Source: Micromonospora antibiotica
GTDB taxonomy: Bacteria; Actinomycetota; Actinomycetes; Mycobacteriales; Micromonosporaceae
DNA length: 40,653 nt
Assembly: GCF_017599305.1 (NCBI RefSeq)
Contig: NZ_JAGFWR010000037.1
Location: forward strand, 1-40,653
Reading direction: 5' to 3'
Program-made: the position numbers and the translations under genes
In this document: positions 14,482-23,125 of the stretch, one piece after another
How positions within the stretch are numbered: position 1 is the first letter of the stretch
Layout of the letters: each line of letters begins with the position of its first letter
Notes under the pieces: generated by a model
What the model saw: only the letters and a program-made list of their open reading frames with translations
Told to the model about the DNA's origin: nothing
Database searches by the model: none

Positions 14482-15132
14482 GGCCGGGTAGGCCACCAGG
14501 GGTGTGGCTGGTGGCACGCGTACGGGGACCCCGTACCCGAATGGTTCGACCTCTACGGCGGCCTGGAGTCCGCCGCGTGCCGACTCCGCGAGCACGCCGG
14601 GGCGCTCGTCCCCGCCCTGTTGCAGACCCGGGCGTACGCTGCCGCGACCTGCCCGCACCGGCCCGGCGCGACCGGCGAGGAGCGGGAACGGCCGGTCGAG
14701 GCGCGACTGCGACGGCAGGACCTGCTCCGGCGTCGGCTACCCCGACCACCACGGTACGAGGTGCTGCTCGCCGAGGCGGTGCTGTTGCGGGAGGTGGGCG
14801 GCGCGGCGGCCATGGCCGGACAGCTCCGGCACCTGGCGGAGGTGAGCCGGTTGCCGCAGGTGTCGATCCGGGTGCTGCCGCTCGCCGCCGGGGCGCACGA
14901 CGGGGCGCTCACGGGCTCGTTCGTGCTGCTGGACTTCCCGCTCGGCCTGCGCGCCGACCCCGACCCGCCGGTGGTCTACCAGGAGTCGTTGACCGGGGCG
15001 CTCTACCTCGACCGGCCGGCGGAGTTGGCCGCGTACGAGAGGGTCTGGGCCGACCTCGTCGGGGCGGCCCTGGACGAGGAGGAGTCACGCCGGCTGATTG
15101 TCAAGATCGGCGAGGAACTGCACCCCGGCTGA
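14482..15132 (+). pseudogene. Remnant of a DUF5753 (Scr1-type) helix-turn-helix regulator
   Basis: The reading frame from 14482 encodes the DUF5753 domain typical of the C-terminal part of actinobacterial XRE-family regulators: WWHAYGDPVPEWFDLYGGLE, then LVPALLQTRAYA, ending with LDEEESRRLIVKIGEEL. The N-terminal helix-turn-helix is missing. A stop at 14479-14481 precedes the frame, and the first possible in-frame start (TTG 14620) would cut off the first part of the domain. Upstream sequence (14357-14481) does not encode an HTH in any frame. This looks like a 5'-truncated, non-functional regulator. Such regulators usually sit next to DUF397 genes; none is convincing here. Confidence 0.72.
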
Positions 15133-15253
15133 CCGGTCCCGATGACCGTGGCGCCTTGACGAGGATCGTGCCGGTGAGCCACACCGCATTCGTGTCGTCG
15201 GCCGGTGCGGACGGAGAACCCGGCCCGTCGGGTGCGTGAGGAAGGATGGGGGT

Positions 15254-16201
15254 ATGCAGAGCTTCCTGACCCCGGAGCAGATCGCCCAGCGAACCCGGCG
15301 CGCGGTAGACGCGGCCGTCCACGCCGGACGCGCGCAGGGGCTCGACGTGACCGACGCCCGCGTGCTCTACGAAGCCTTCTCCGTGGTCGTGCACCTCGCG
15401 CCGTCGCCGGTCGTGGCCCGGGTGCCCACGGTCCTGCCCGCCTATGCGGACCTCGACAGTGTGGCCGGTCGCCAGCGGGCGGAACTGGACGTGACGGGAT
15501 GGCTGACGGAGCGGGGCGTGCCGGTCATTCCGCCCAGCCCTCTCGTGCCCCGCGAACCCGTCCGACACGACGGCTTCTCGATGACGTTCTGGCAGCTGAT
15601 CGAGCTGGCCCCGGCGGCGGAACCCGACTACGTGGCGAACTGTGGCCTCATCCCCGAACTGCACGCCGCCCTGCGCGACTACCCGGGTGAGTTGTCCTTC
15701 CTGTCCGCCGCCGAACCCCAGTTCGTCGAGGATGGCCTCGTCGCGCTCGACGGCCAGCCCGAGCTGATCGCCCCGGCCGACCTGGACCGCGCCCGCCGCG
15801 AATGGCAGGTGCTGGCACCACTCGTACGCTCCCGCGAACTATTCGAGAAGACCTTTCCCGGGGTCGACCTCCAACCCGTCCACGGCGACTCCCCGGTCGT
15901 GAACATGGTCGCCGGGGTGGACGGGTACCGCTACGCCGACTTCGAGATGGTGACGCTGGGACCCGTCGAGTGGGACGTCGTCGGCGTCGGTCCGGACGGT
16001 GAGGCCGCCTACCGGAGTGCGGCGCAGCACCGGGACATGCGGCAACTCGACGAGGGCGTGCTGCGCTTCGTTACGGCGGTGGGGATGCTGCGGGGCGTCG
16101 CCTGTCTCGCCCTGGCCCCCCAGTTGCCGATGCTGGCGGACGCCCTCGGCGGCATGCTCGACCAGTGGCGGTCGACGCCGTTCGCCGGAGGGCTCCGCTG
16201 A
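15254..16201 (+). CDS. Phosphotransferase of the aminoglycoside phosphotransferase (APH) fold
   Basis: A 315-aa protein with the APH/choline-kinase catalytic signature: HGDSPVVN (Brenner motif with catalytic Asp and Asn) near residue 212, followed by the metal-binding Asp in YADFEMVTLGPVEWDV. The N-lobe is less conserved (VVARVPTVLP). These proteins phosphorylate small molecules or act as resistance kinases; the substrate is not predictable here. ATG 15254 is preferred over GTG 15236 because GGAAGG lies upstream of it. It stands alone, convergent with the STAND NTPase gene 10 nt away. Confidence 0.82.
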   Translation: MQSFLTPEQIAQRTRRAVDAAVHAGRAQGLDVTDARVLYEAFSVVVHLAPSPVVARVPTVLPAYADLDSVAGRQRAELDVTGWLTERGVPVIPPSPLVPREPVRHDGFSMTFWQLIELAPAAEPDYVANCGLIPELHAALRDYPGELSFLSAAEPQFVEDGLVALDGQPELIAPADLDRARREWQVLAPLVRSRELFEKTFPGVDLQPVHGDSPVVNMVAGVDGYRYADFEMVTLGPVEWDVVGVGPDGEAAYRSAAQHRDMRQLDEGVLRFVTAVGMLRGVACLALAPQLPMLADALGGMLDQWRSTPFAGGLR

Positions 16202-16211
16202 GCGGCCAGGC

Positions 16212-18596
16212 TCAGCTGCTTCCGGTGGCGTCGAGGCTGTCCCGCAGGGCGGCGGCACGGGCATCGTCGAACCTGTCGAGTAGGGTCCGTGCCTCCCGGC
16301 GCGGCGGCTCCGCCTCCCCGGAGCGACCCGCCCCGACCAGTGCTGCGGCCAGATTCGCCAGGGAGACCGCCAGGTGCCAGGCGTCACCGATTCCCCGGTG
16401 GGTGGCCGTCGCCCGCAGGTGGAACGCGACGGCCTCCGCTGCCCGGCCCAACTCCCGGTACGCCTCGCCCGCGCCGTCGAGTGCCATCGCCTCCCGGCTG
16501 CGGTCGCCCAACCGCCGCTGGATCGTGGCTGAGCGATGCGCCGCCTCCAGCGCCTCGGCCGGTCGCCCCGACGCGCGCAGCACCCGGGCCTGCTCGACCA
16601 GCCAGTGCGCCAGCCACACCGGGCTCCCGGCGTCCTCGGCGATGGCGAGCGCCCGCCCGATGGCCGCTTCGGCCTCCCCGATCCGCCCGAGGTCCCGCAA
16701 CGCCATGCTGAGGAAGAACAGCGAGTTGCCCTCCTGCCCCCGATCGGCGATCTCCCGCTGCACGGGGAGCGCCTGCTCCAGCAACTCGACGGCCTGCGTC
16801 GGCTCGCCGAGTTCGTAGCGGGTCTCGGCCAGGTTGCTGAGCAGCAGGGCCTGCCACCGGCGGTTTCCGAGGCGCTCGAAGCGGGTGAGCGCGTCCGTGA
16901 AGTGGTCGAGCGCGTCGGTGAGCCGGCGGTGCCGCAGCCCCAGCAGGCCGAGCGCGTTCACCGACACCGCCGTACCGTGCTCGTCGCCGATGTCGCGCCG
17001 GATCGCCAACGCGGCCCGGTGGTGCTCGGCCGCCTCGTCGAGCTGACGGGCCTGAAAGTGGGCCTTGCCGAGACTCTCCAACGCCTCCGCCTCGCCCCGT
17101 CGGTCGCCGAGCGAGCGGGCCGCCGCCAACCCGATCCGGGCGGTGGTGAACCACCCTTCGAAGGCGTTGCGGTGCATGAAGACGCTACGGAGGATCGCGG
17201 CGAACTGCCAGGCCACGCGCGGCATGCCGGCGTCGGCGGCGGCCCGGGTGGCGACGACCAGGTTGTCGCGTTCACCATCAAACCAGGCGTCCGCCTCGGC
17301 GGCACTGGTGAAGGCCAGCGGCACGACGTCGGCCGGTGGTTCCAGCGGCACGGTGCGGTTGAACGGCAACGTCCGCGCCAGTGCGGCGTCCGCCGAGTGC
17401 AGATACCACTCCAGTACGCGACGCAGCGCCTCCCGCCGGTCCTGCTCATCCTCGAACTGCCGTACCTGGTCGACCGCATAAGCGCGCAACAGGTCGTGCA
17501 GGTGGAAACGCCCGGACGCGTGCTGCTCCACCAGATGGGCGGTGACCAACGCATCCAATGGCTGCCGTACCTGGGCGACCGGCACTCCGGCCAGCGCGGC
17601 GACCGCCGGCACGCTGAAATCCGGCCCCGGATGCAACCCGATCAGTCGGAACACGCGGGCCGCCATGGTGCCCAGGCCCCGGTAGGACCAGGCGAAGACG
17701 GTCCGCACCGCGTCGGCCTCCTCGTCGTCCTCGGCGGTGAGCGCGTCCCACAGTGCCGACTCGTCGCGCAGGTCCTGGATGAGCTCCCTGAGCGGCATGA
17801 ACGGGCGGCCCGCGGCCCGTTCCGCGGCGATCCGCAAGGCGAGCGGCAGGCGGGCGCAGAGCCGCGCCAACTCGATCAGCTCGTCGGGGTCGTCACCGGC
17901 CCGATGGTCGGCGGTGACACTGCGCAGCAGGGCGACGGCGTCGTCCTCGGTCAGCATGGGCAGGGTGAGCCGCCGCCCGCCGTCGCGGGTGACGAGACCG
18001 GAGAGCATGCTCCTGCTGGTGACGATCGTCAGGCAGGTGTCCGAGCCGGGCAGGAGCGGACGCACCTGTCGGGCGGTGGCGGCGTTGTCGAGGACCAGGA
18101 GCACCCGCCGGTCGGCCAACCGGGAGCGGTAGAGCGCCTCGCGGTCTTCCCGGTCGGCGGGAATGGCGGCAGCCGGCACGCCGAGCGCCCGCAGGAACCG
18201 GTCGAGCACCGCCTCCGGCCGGATCGGCTCGCCCGGATCGTATCCGCGCAGGTTGGCGTAGAGCTGCCCGTCCGGGAAGCGGTGCCGGGCGCGGTGCGCC
18301 CAGCGCAGGGCGAGGGAGGTCTTGCCCACCCCGGCGGTTCCCGTGATCACCGAAAGGGTCAGCCGGGCGTCGTCGTCGCCGGTCAGCCGATCGAGGGCAC
18401 TCAGCTCCGCGACCCGGTTGACGAAACCGCGCACGTCGCCGGGGAGTTGCCGGGGTGGCGGCTGACGGTCGAGCGGGTCACCGTGGAAGTGCACTCCGCC
18501 GTAGACGTCGCGCGCCTGGACCAGATCGGCGGGGCCACTCGGGTCCGACCGGTTGACGTGGCGGGGCGTCGGCTCCTGCTCGTCCCGCTCGCTCAC
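16212..18596 (-). CDS. STAND (NB-ARC) NTPase with TPR sensor and N-terminal amyloid-like motif
   Basis: A 794-aa NLR-like protein. Residues 20-39 form a short motif, SGPADLVQARDVYGGVHFHG, on an otherwise disordered N-terminus. Then comes an NB-ARC NTPase with Walker A GTAGVGKT (86-93), Walker B RVLLVLDNA, a TSR sensor motif and GLPLAL-like ARLPLAL, plus a winged-helix part. The C-terminal half (about 460-780) is tetratricopeptide repeats. The family oligomerises when its repeats sense a trigger. Here there is no effector domain, only the motif, which matches the C-terminus of the small protein at 19590. The GTG start at 18596 lies one base after the stop of the DUF6879 gene, so the two are coupled. 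A role in regulated cell death or anti-phage defence is inferred. Confidence 0.88.
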   Translation of the reverse strand: MSERDEQEPTPRHVNRSDPSGPADLVQARDVYGGVHFHGDPLDRQPPPRQLPGDVRGFVNRVAELSALDRLTGDDDARLTLSVITGTAGVGKTSLALRWAHRARHRFPDGQLYANLRGYDPGEPIRPEAVLDRFLRALGVPAAAIPADREDREALYRSRLADRRVLLVLDNAATARQVRPLLPGSDTCLTIVTSRSMLSGLVTRDGGRRLTLPMLTEDDAVALLRSVTADHRAGDDPDELIELARLCARLPLALRIAAERAAGRPFMPLRELIQDLRDESALWDALTAEDDEEADAVRTVFAWSYRGLGTMAARVFRLIGLHPGPDFSVPAVAALAGVPVAQVRQPLDALVTAHLVEQHASGRFHLHDLLRAYAVDQVRQFEDEQDRREALRRVLEWYLHSADAALARTLPFNRTVPLEPPADVVPLAFTSAAEADAWFDGERDNLVVATRAAADAGMPRVAWQFAAILRSVFMHRNAFEGWFTTARIGLAAARSLGDRRGEAEALESLGKAHFQARQLDEAAEHHRAALAIRRDIGDEHGTAVSVNALGLLGLRHRRLTDALDHFTDALTRFERLGNRRWQALLLSNLAETRYELGEPTQAVELLEQALPVQREIADRGQEGNSLFFLSMALRDLGRIGEAEAAIGRALAIAEDAGSPVWLAHWLVEQARVLRASGRPAEALEAAHRSATIQRRLGDRSREAMALDGAGEAYRELGRAAEAVAFHLRATATHRGIGDAWHLAVSLANLAAALVGAGRSGEAEPPRREARTLLDRFDDARAAALRDSLDATGSS

Positions 18597-18597
18597 G

Positions 18598-19209
18598 TCA
18601 GTCGATCCGCGGTGGCTCCAGGGGCGCCACGGCGCGAGCGAAGAACGCATCGAGTGGTTCGCCGTCGCGGTAGAGCGACTCGATGAACGTCTGGCAACGC
18701 GCCACCAGCTCCGGGTCGCGCCAGCGTCGGGCCGCCGCGAGCACCCCGTCGGCGTCGTACACCGCCTCGTACATGACTTCGGTGCCCAGGGTGTAGATCT
18801 CCGGTAGCACGCCGGTCGACTCGGCGCTGGCGACCCGGGCCGAGTCGACCACCCGGGTCAGGCCGCCGTACTCGTGGCGCAGCCGCAGCACGTGCAACTC
18901 CCACTGGAGGTACGGGGTGAGCGGCTCGTCGACGACCCGTACCCGCCGAGTGGCGAAGCCGTTCTCGGCGACCCGACGGTAGTAGTCGGCGAACTCGGGG
19001 CGACGACCCTCCAGAATGCGTAGTGAGTCGGCCCAACGACCTTCGGTGAAGGCCCGCCAGCCCTCGTCGCCGGGCTCCTTGAACGTCTGCTGCCGTTCCA
19101 GTTTCCAGAACCCCGGTGCCGCCGTCTTCCAGAACCGTTCCTCGAAGTCTGACCAGTAGTCCGCCAGGTCGAGCTGCTCGCCGGGATCGCCGCCGAGAAG
19201 GTCATGCAT
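18598..19209 (-). CDS. DUF6879 family protein
   Basis: A 203-aa acidic soluble protein with the features of DUF6879: WSDFEERFWKTAAPGFWKLE near the N-terminus, RVRVVDEPLTPYLQWELHVL in the middle, and YDADGVLAAARRWRDPELVA near the end. The molecular function of this actinobacterial family is unknown. It commonly sits beside XRE regulators or small acidic proteins. ATG 19209 overlaps the end of the upstream 90-aa gene by 8 nt, and its own stop is followed after 1 nt by the STAND gene, so all three form one operon. Confidence 0.85.
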   Translation of the reverse strand: MHDLLGGDPGEQLDLADYWSDFEERFWKTAAPGFWKLERQQTFKEPGDEGWRAFTEGRWADSLRILEGRRPEFADYYRRVAENGFATRRVRVVDEPLTPYLQWELHVLRLRHEYGGLTRVVDSARVASAESTGVLPEIYTLGTEVMYEAVYDADGVLAAARRWRDPELVARCQTFIESLYRDGEPLDAFFARAVAPLEPPRID

Positions 19210-19474
19210 CGGGAATATCCACCTTCGCGGCGATAGCGGTGGAACGGGGAACGATGATCAGGCGCTCGCCCGGGTCGATCGACACCCCGTCGGGCAGCCG
19301 GCCGCGATACTCCTCGGTGGCGTCGTGTCCGATCATCGCGACGTCCCCGTTGCTCAGCTCCCAGATGTCCGGGCAGCTTCCGTCGCCTGAGGTGTTACCC
19401 AACTCGTGCGACGACTTTCCCCACCGCCGAGTGAGCTCGGCAGAGGTGTCTGCCTGCCAACGGTTCCCACTCAT
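19202..19474 (-). CDS. Small acidic protein associated with DUF6879
   Basis: A 90-aa protein with GSCPDIWELSNGDVAMIGHD followed by LPDGVSIDPGERLIIVPRST. Proteins of this pattern are frequent partners of DUF6879 genes in actinomycetes, and none has a known activity that I recall. It begins at ATG 19474 behind GGAGGG and is the first gene of the operon with DUF6879 and the STAND NTPase. The 115-nt spacer to the divergent effector gene is notably AT-rich and probably carries both promoters. Confidence 0.8.
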   Translation of the reverse strand: MSGNRWQADTSAELTRRWGKSSHELGNTSGDGSCPDIWELSNGDVAMIGHDATEEYRGRLPDGVSIDPGERLIIVPRSTAIAAKVDIPDA

Positions 19475-19589
19475 CTGGCCCTCCAGGTGGGATCGTGGAT
19501 GAAATGTCGACCGTATTATCGAACTGGCTGATTTCGTTGCTGCGCCAGCTGTCGTGTTTCCGACGCAAGACGCATTCGAGGAGAACCGA

Positions 19590-19993
19590 ATGACGGATCC
19601 GATCATGCTCGCCGCCGCCACGACCCTCGTCACCTGGGGCACCACGCAACTGGCGCAGGGGGGCCGGGAAGCGGTGGGCTCCCTGGTCACATTCCTGCGC
19701 GAACGCTTCCGGCGCGAGCCGGCGGCGCGAGCAGCGATAGAGGGTGCGTTCCACGAGCCCTCACCGGCGGCTACCCAACTGCTGGCTGCGGTTTTGGCTG
19801 AGGAGGTGAGCCGCGACCGGGCTTCGCCGCCGAGTTCCGCAACCGGTGGGCGAAGGTGGAGGCCGTCCTCGTCGCGAGTACGGGCGGGGTGGTGAACTCG
19901 GTCTCCGGTGATGTCAGCGGCCCGGTCGTCCAGGCACGCGACATCCACGGCGGCATCTCCTTCGGCGGTTTACGGCACGCGGGATCGCGGTAA
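19590..19993 (+). pseudogene. Frameshifted small helical effector with C-terminal amyloid-like motif
   Basis: From ATG 19590 (GAGGAG upstream) the frame encodes a helical domain starting MTDPIMLAAATTLVTWGTTQ, rich in Ala and Leu. At about 19817-19820 one base is missing. The ORF then runs out of frame to a stop at 19895. Reading on in the other frame restores a natural sequence, GFAAEFRNRWAKVEAVL, followed by SGPVVQARDIHGGISFGG and a TAA at 19991. With one extra C (GACCCGGGC), the product would be a protein of about 134 aa. The domain plan fits small bacterial effectors with a helical, possibly membrane-active, domain and a C-terminal amyloid signalling motif. Sequencing error, true mutation or phase switching are all possible. 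Confidence 0.78.
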
Positions 19994-20069
19994 TGCGCGT
20001 TTGCCCCGTCGGTCCTTGATCTGGTTGTCTTGCCGGCTCAGGGACGGGTCCGAAAGGGACGGGGTCAGC

Positions 20070-22610
20070 ATGGTCACGGCGCAGGAAACCACACTGCAAC
20101 GTCTGCTGGAGGGGGCGAAGCAATATCAGGTGCCGCTCTACCAGCGGACCTATTCGTGGACCGAGCTTCAATTCGCCCGGATCTGGGATGACGTCTGCCA
20201 GCTCGCCAGGGACCGGGCCGACCACCCGGGGGCCACCCACTTCATCGGCTCGCTCGTGCTCGCGCCCAGCCCGGCCATCGGTCCGGTCGGCGTCGCCGAA
20301 TACCTGGTCGTGGACGGCCAGCAGCGGCTCACCACGCTGACCATCCTGCTCTGCGCCATCCGCGACCACCGCGCCGAGCACGAAGACCCGAAACACCGGC
20401 TCCGACTCGACCAGCAGTACCTGACCAACCCGTTCGAGGAGCAGCGCTGGTTGAAGCTGGTCCCCACCCAGGCCGACCGGAACGCGTACACGGCCTGTGT
20501 GAAGTCGACGCCGCACGTCGGCGGGGACGACGCGGTGGGCCGGGCCTACCGGTTCTTCGCCAAAGCGCTGGATGACCTCGGCGGTGCCGAGGAACCGATC
20601 GCCATCGAGCAGATCGAGAGTGCCGTGATCACCGGACTGGCGTTGGTGGCGATCACCGCCAAGCCCGGTGACAACGTCTACCGGATCTTCGAGTCGCTGA
20701 ACAACACCGGGCTGACCCTCACCCAGGCCGACCTGCTGCGCAACTACATCTTCATGCGGCTGCCCCACCGGGGACCGGTCGTCTACGAGTCGCTCTGGCT
20801 GCCGCTGCAGCAGCGGTTCACCCCGACGGAGCTGGTCCTGCTCTTCTGGCTCGACCTGGTCCACGCCAACCCGAAGGTCAAGCAGACCGACACGTACTCG
20901 TCCCAGCAGGAACGCCTCGAAAAGCTGCGCACCGAAGCGGACGTCGAAGCCGAGGTGCAGCGGTTCAGCCGCCTCGGCGCGTTGCTGCGGTTGATCCTGC
21001 ACCCCACCGAGGAACAGGACCCGGGCGTACGGCAGCGGCTGGAGCGGCTCAGCGCGTGGGGCACCACCACCGTCTACCCGCTGGCACTGCACCTGCTCGA
21101 CCGTCGGGAGGGCGGCACGGCGACCTCCGAACAGGTCGCCTCGGCCCTGCTGTACGTGGAGAGCTTCTTCGTCCGCCGCCTGATCATCGGGCGCAGCACC
21201 ATGAACATCAACCGGATCCTGCTCTCGATCGTCACCGAGATGAGCAAGAGTCTGCCGGTAGACGAGGCGGTCCGGGCGTACCTGTCGACCGGGCGTAAGC
21301 ACTTTGCCACCGACGCCGCCGTACGTTCCGCAGTTCGGTCCATTCCGTTCTACCTGCACGGCCGGGCACCCCAACGCAGCCTCGTGCTGCGTTGGCTGGA
21401 GGAGTCCTATGGCAGCAAGGAACCGGTCTCGTTGGAGAAGGCGACCATCGAGCATGTGCTGCCGCAGACGCTCACCGACGAGTGGCGGCAGATGCTCGCC
21501 GCCGACCTCGGGACGGACGAGAACCTCGACGAGATGTACGAGGCGCTGGTGCACACGCTGGGGAACCTGACCCTCACCGGCTACAACCAGGAGTTGGGCA
21601 ACAAGCCTTTCGCGGAGAAGCGCGACAAGCTGAAGAGAAGCGGCATCAGGCTGAGTCAGGAGATCGTGGCGCAGCCCCGGTGGGGGCGCCCGGAGATCCA
21701 CGCCCGCGCCGAGGCACTCGCCGAGCGGGTGATCAACTCCTGGCCGGGGCCGACCGCGCAGGCAGGCAACCAGTCCGAGGTGCCCTGGGACCTGATGATC
21801 AAGGCATTGTCCGAGCTGCCCGCTGGCTCCTGGACGACGTACGGCGACTTGGCCGCCCTGGTCGGCACCGCGCCGATGCCGGTCGGGACGCGGCTGGCCA
21901 ACCACCCGGCCCCGAACGCGCACCGGGTGTTGCAGGTCGAAGGGACGATCGCGCCCGGTTTCCGGTGGCTCGAACCGGACCGCACCGACGACCCGCGCGA
22001 GGTGCTCCGTGCCGAAGGCGTCACGTTCGACCGCAACGGCCGCGCCGACCAGGGGCAGCGCATCGGAACCGAGGAGTTGGCACAGCTCGCCGGCATCACG
22101 TCGGAGGAATTGCCCGAACGGGCCTTCCGGCACCGGCCGGGTCGGAACGGCACCTACGCCGAACGGTTCCTTGAACAGGTCACCGCTCGGCAGACTCCGG
22201 CAGTGTCCACCGCCACGGTCGTCCTGCTCGAGGCATGGACCGCGATGGGCGGCACCCTGTCCTACGGCACCGGCGCGGAGACGTCCTGTTTCCTGATGGC
22301 CCGGCGCAGGGAACACGAGCTGGGCAGCATCTGGCCGGTGGTCATCTACCCGGGTGGAAAGTTCGAGGTGGTGTTCCAGCACCTCAGCGTCCGCACGCCG
22401 TTCAACGACATCGTCCTGCGGGAGGAGCTTCGGCAGCGGCTCAACCAGTTGCCGGGGGTGAACATCGCCGCCGCCAGGCTCGCCCTGCGCCCGGGCTTTC
22501 CCTTGGAGGTCCTCGCCGACGTCGAAGCCCGTGAGGCGTTGCTCGACCATCTCCGCTGGTTTCTTGACCAGGCACAACCATCCACCTCGGAAGATCCGGT
22601 CGTCGACTGA
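20070..22610 (+). CDS. DUF262/DUF1524 GmrSD-like nuclease with extra C-terminal domains
   Basis: An 846-aa protein. The N-terminal DUF262 (GmrS-type NTPase) part has QVPLYQRTYSW (20-30) and VVDGQQR (80-86). The DUF1524 (GmrD-type HNH nuclease) part has IEHVLPQ (460-466) and LGNLTLTGYNQELGNKPFAEK-like residues. It resembles single-chain type IV restriction enzymes that cut modified phage DNA. After it comes a short alkyltransferase-like helix-turn-helix region (WTTYGDLAALVG near 588; HRV at 618 without the PC of active MGMT) and a last domain of about 120 residues that may match DUF5655. ATG 20070 is used; its Shine-Dalgarno is only GGGG. It heads a four-gene operon. Confidence 0.88.
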   Translation: MVTAQETTLQRLLEGAKQYQVPLYQRTYSWTELQFARIWDDVCQLARDRADHPGATHFIGSLVLAPSPAIGPVGVAEYLVVDGQQRLTTLTILLCAIRDHRAEHEDPKHRLRLDQQYLTNPFEEQRWLKLVPTQADRNAYTACVKSTPHVGGDDAVGRAYRFFAKALDDLGGAEEPIAIEQIESAVITGLALVAITAKPGDNVYRIFESLNNTGLTLTQADLLRNYIFMRLPHRGPVVYESLWLPLQQRFTPTELVLLFWLDLVHANPKVKQTDTYSSQQERLEKLRTEADVEAEVQRFSRLGALLRLILHPTEEQDPGVRQRLERLSAWGTTTVYPLALHLLDRREGGTATSEQVASALLYVESFFVRRLIIGRSTMNINRILLSIVTEMSKSLPVDEAVRAYLSTGRKHFATDAAVRSAVRSIPFYLHGRAPQRSLVLRWLEESYGSKEPVSLEKATIEHVLPQTLTDEWRQMLAADLGTDENLDEMYEALVHTLGNLTLTGYNQELGNKPFAEKRDKLKRSGIRLSQEIVAQPRWGRPEIHARAEALAERVINSWPGPTAQAGNQSEVPWDLMIKALSELPAGSWTTYGDLAALVGTAPMPVGTRLANHPAPNAHRVLQVEGTIAPGFRWLEPDRTDDPREVLRAEGVTFDRNGRADQGQRIGTEELAQLAGITSEELPERAFRHRPGRNGTYAERFLEQVTARQTPAVSTATVVLLEAWTAMGGTLSYGTGAETSCFLMARRREHELGSIWPVVIYPGGKFEVVFQHLSVRTPFNDIVLREELRQRLNQLPGVNIAAARLALRPGFPLEVLADVEAREALLDHLRWFLDQAQPSTSEDPVVD

Positions 22611-22645
22611 CCGCCGCCTCGAATCGTCACCGTTGGAGGGTGCCC

Positions 22646-23125
22646 GTGCCGCAGCTCGCCTTCGCTAACAGTTTCTGGCAGAACTTCGACGTCCTGGAGA
22701 AGCCCGTCAGGGCCGGCGTCCGCAAGGTGATGGAGAAGTTCCAGCAACTCACCATCGCCGAACTTCACGCGGACAAGGGCCTGCACCTGGAGTCGGTGCA
22801 CAACGCGCGAGATCCCCGCATGCGGACCATCCGGATCAACGACTTCTGGCGCGGAGTCGTGCTCGCCCCCGACGATGGCAGCGACACGTTCCTACTGCTC
22901 AACGTCGTGCCGCACGACGGGGCGTACACCTGGGCGGCGAAGCGTCTCTACAACGTCAGCACCGCGACCCGGGCGCTGGAGGTCCGCAACGCCGTCGCCA
23001 TCGAGCAGCTCACGCCCACGTTGGAGAAGGCGGCGGCCCGGGCGCCGACGTTGCTGTTCGCCAAGCACTCGGACACGGCGCCCAGCCCCTACCTGTCGTT
23101 CGCCGCTGGAGGCCGTCAGTCATGA
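22646..23125 (+). CDS. Stand-alone RelE-like N-terminal domain of a UvrD-type helicase
   Basis: A 159-aa protein. MPQLAFANSFWQNFDVLEKP followed by IRINDFWRGVVLAPDDGSDT closely matches the RelE-like domain that begins large actinobacterial UvrD/3'-5' helicase proteins. In those proteins the sequence continues after LLFAKHSD into the helicase. Here the similarity stops at exactly that point and a short unrelated tail ends the protein. It may be a truncated relic or a domain used alone, as toxin-like RelE folds are. GTG 22646 has GGAGG 6 nt upstream. It lies 35 nt after the DUF262 gene and overlaps the next gene by 4 nt. Confidence 0.75.
   Translation: MPQLAFANSFWQNFDVLEKPVRAGVRKVMEKFQQLTIAELHADKGLHLESVHNARDPRMRTIRINDFWRGVVLAPDDGSDTFLLLNVVPHDGAYTWAAKRLYNVSTATRALEVRNAVAIEQLTPTLEKAAARAPTLLFAKHSDTAPSPYLSFAAGGRQS

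Noticed and set aside
19914..22577. An 887-aa minus-strand frame opposite the DUF262 gene
   Set aside because: Shadow frame; the plus strand has the DGQQR and IEHVLPQ motifs and operon overlaps.
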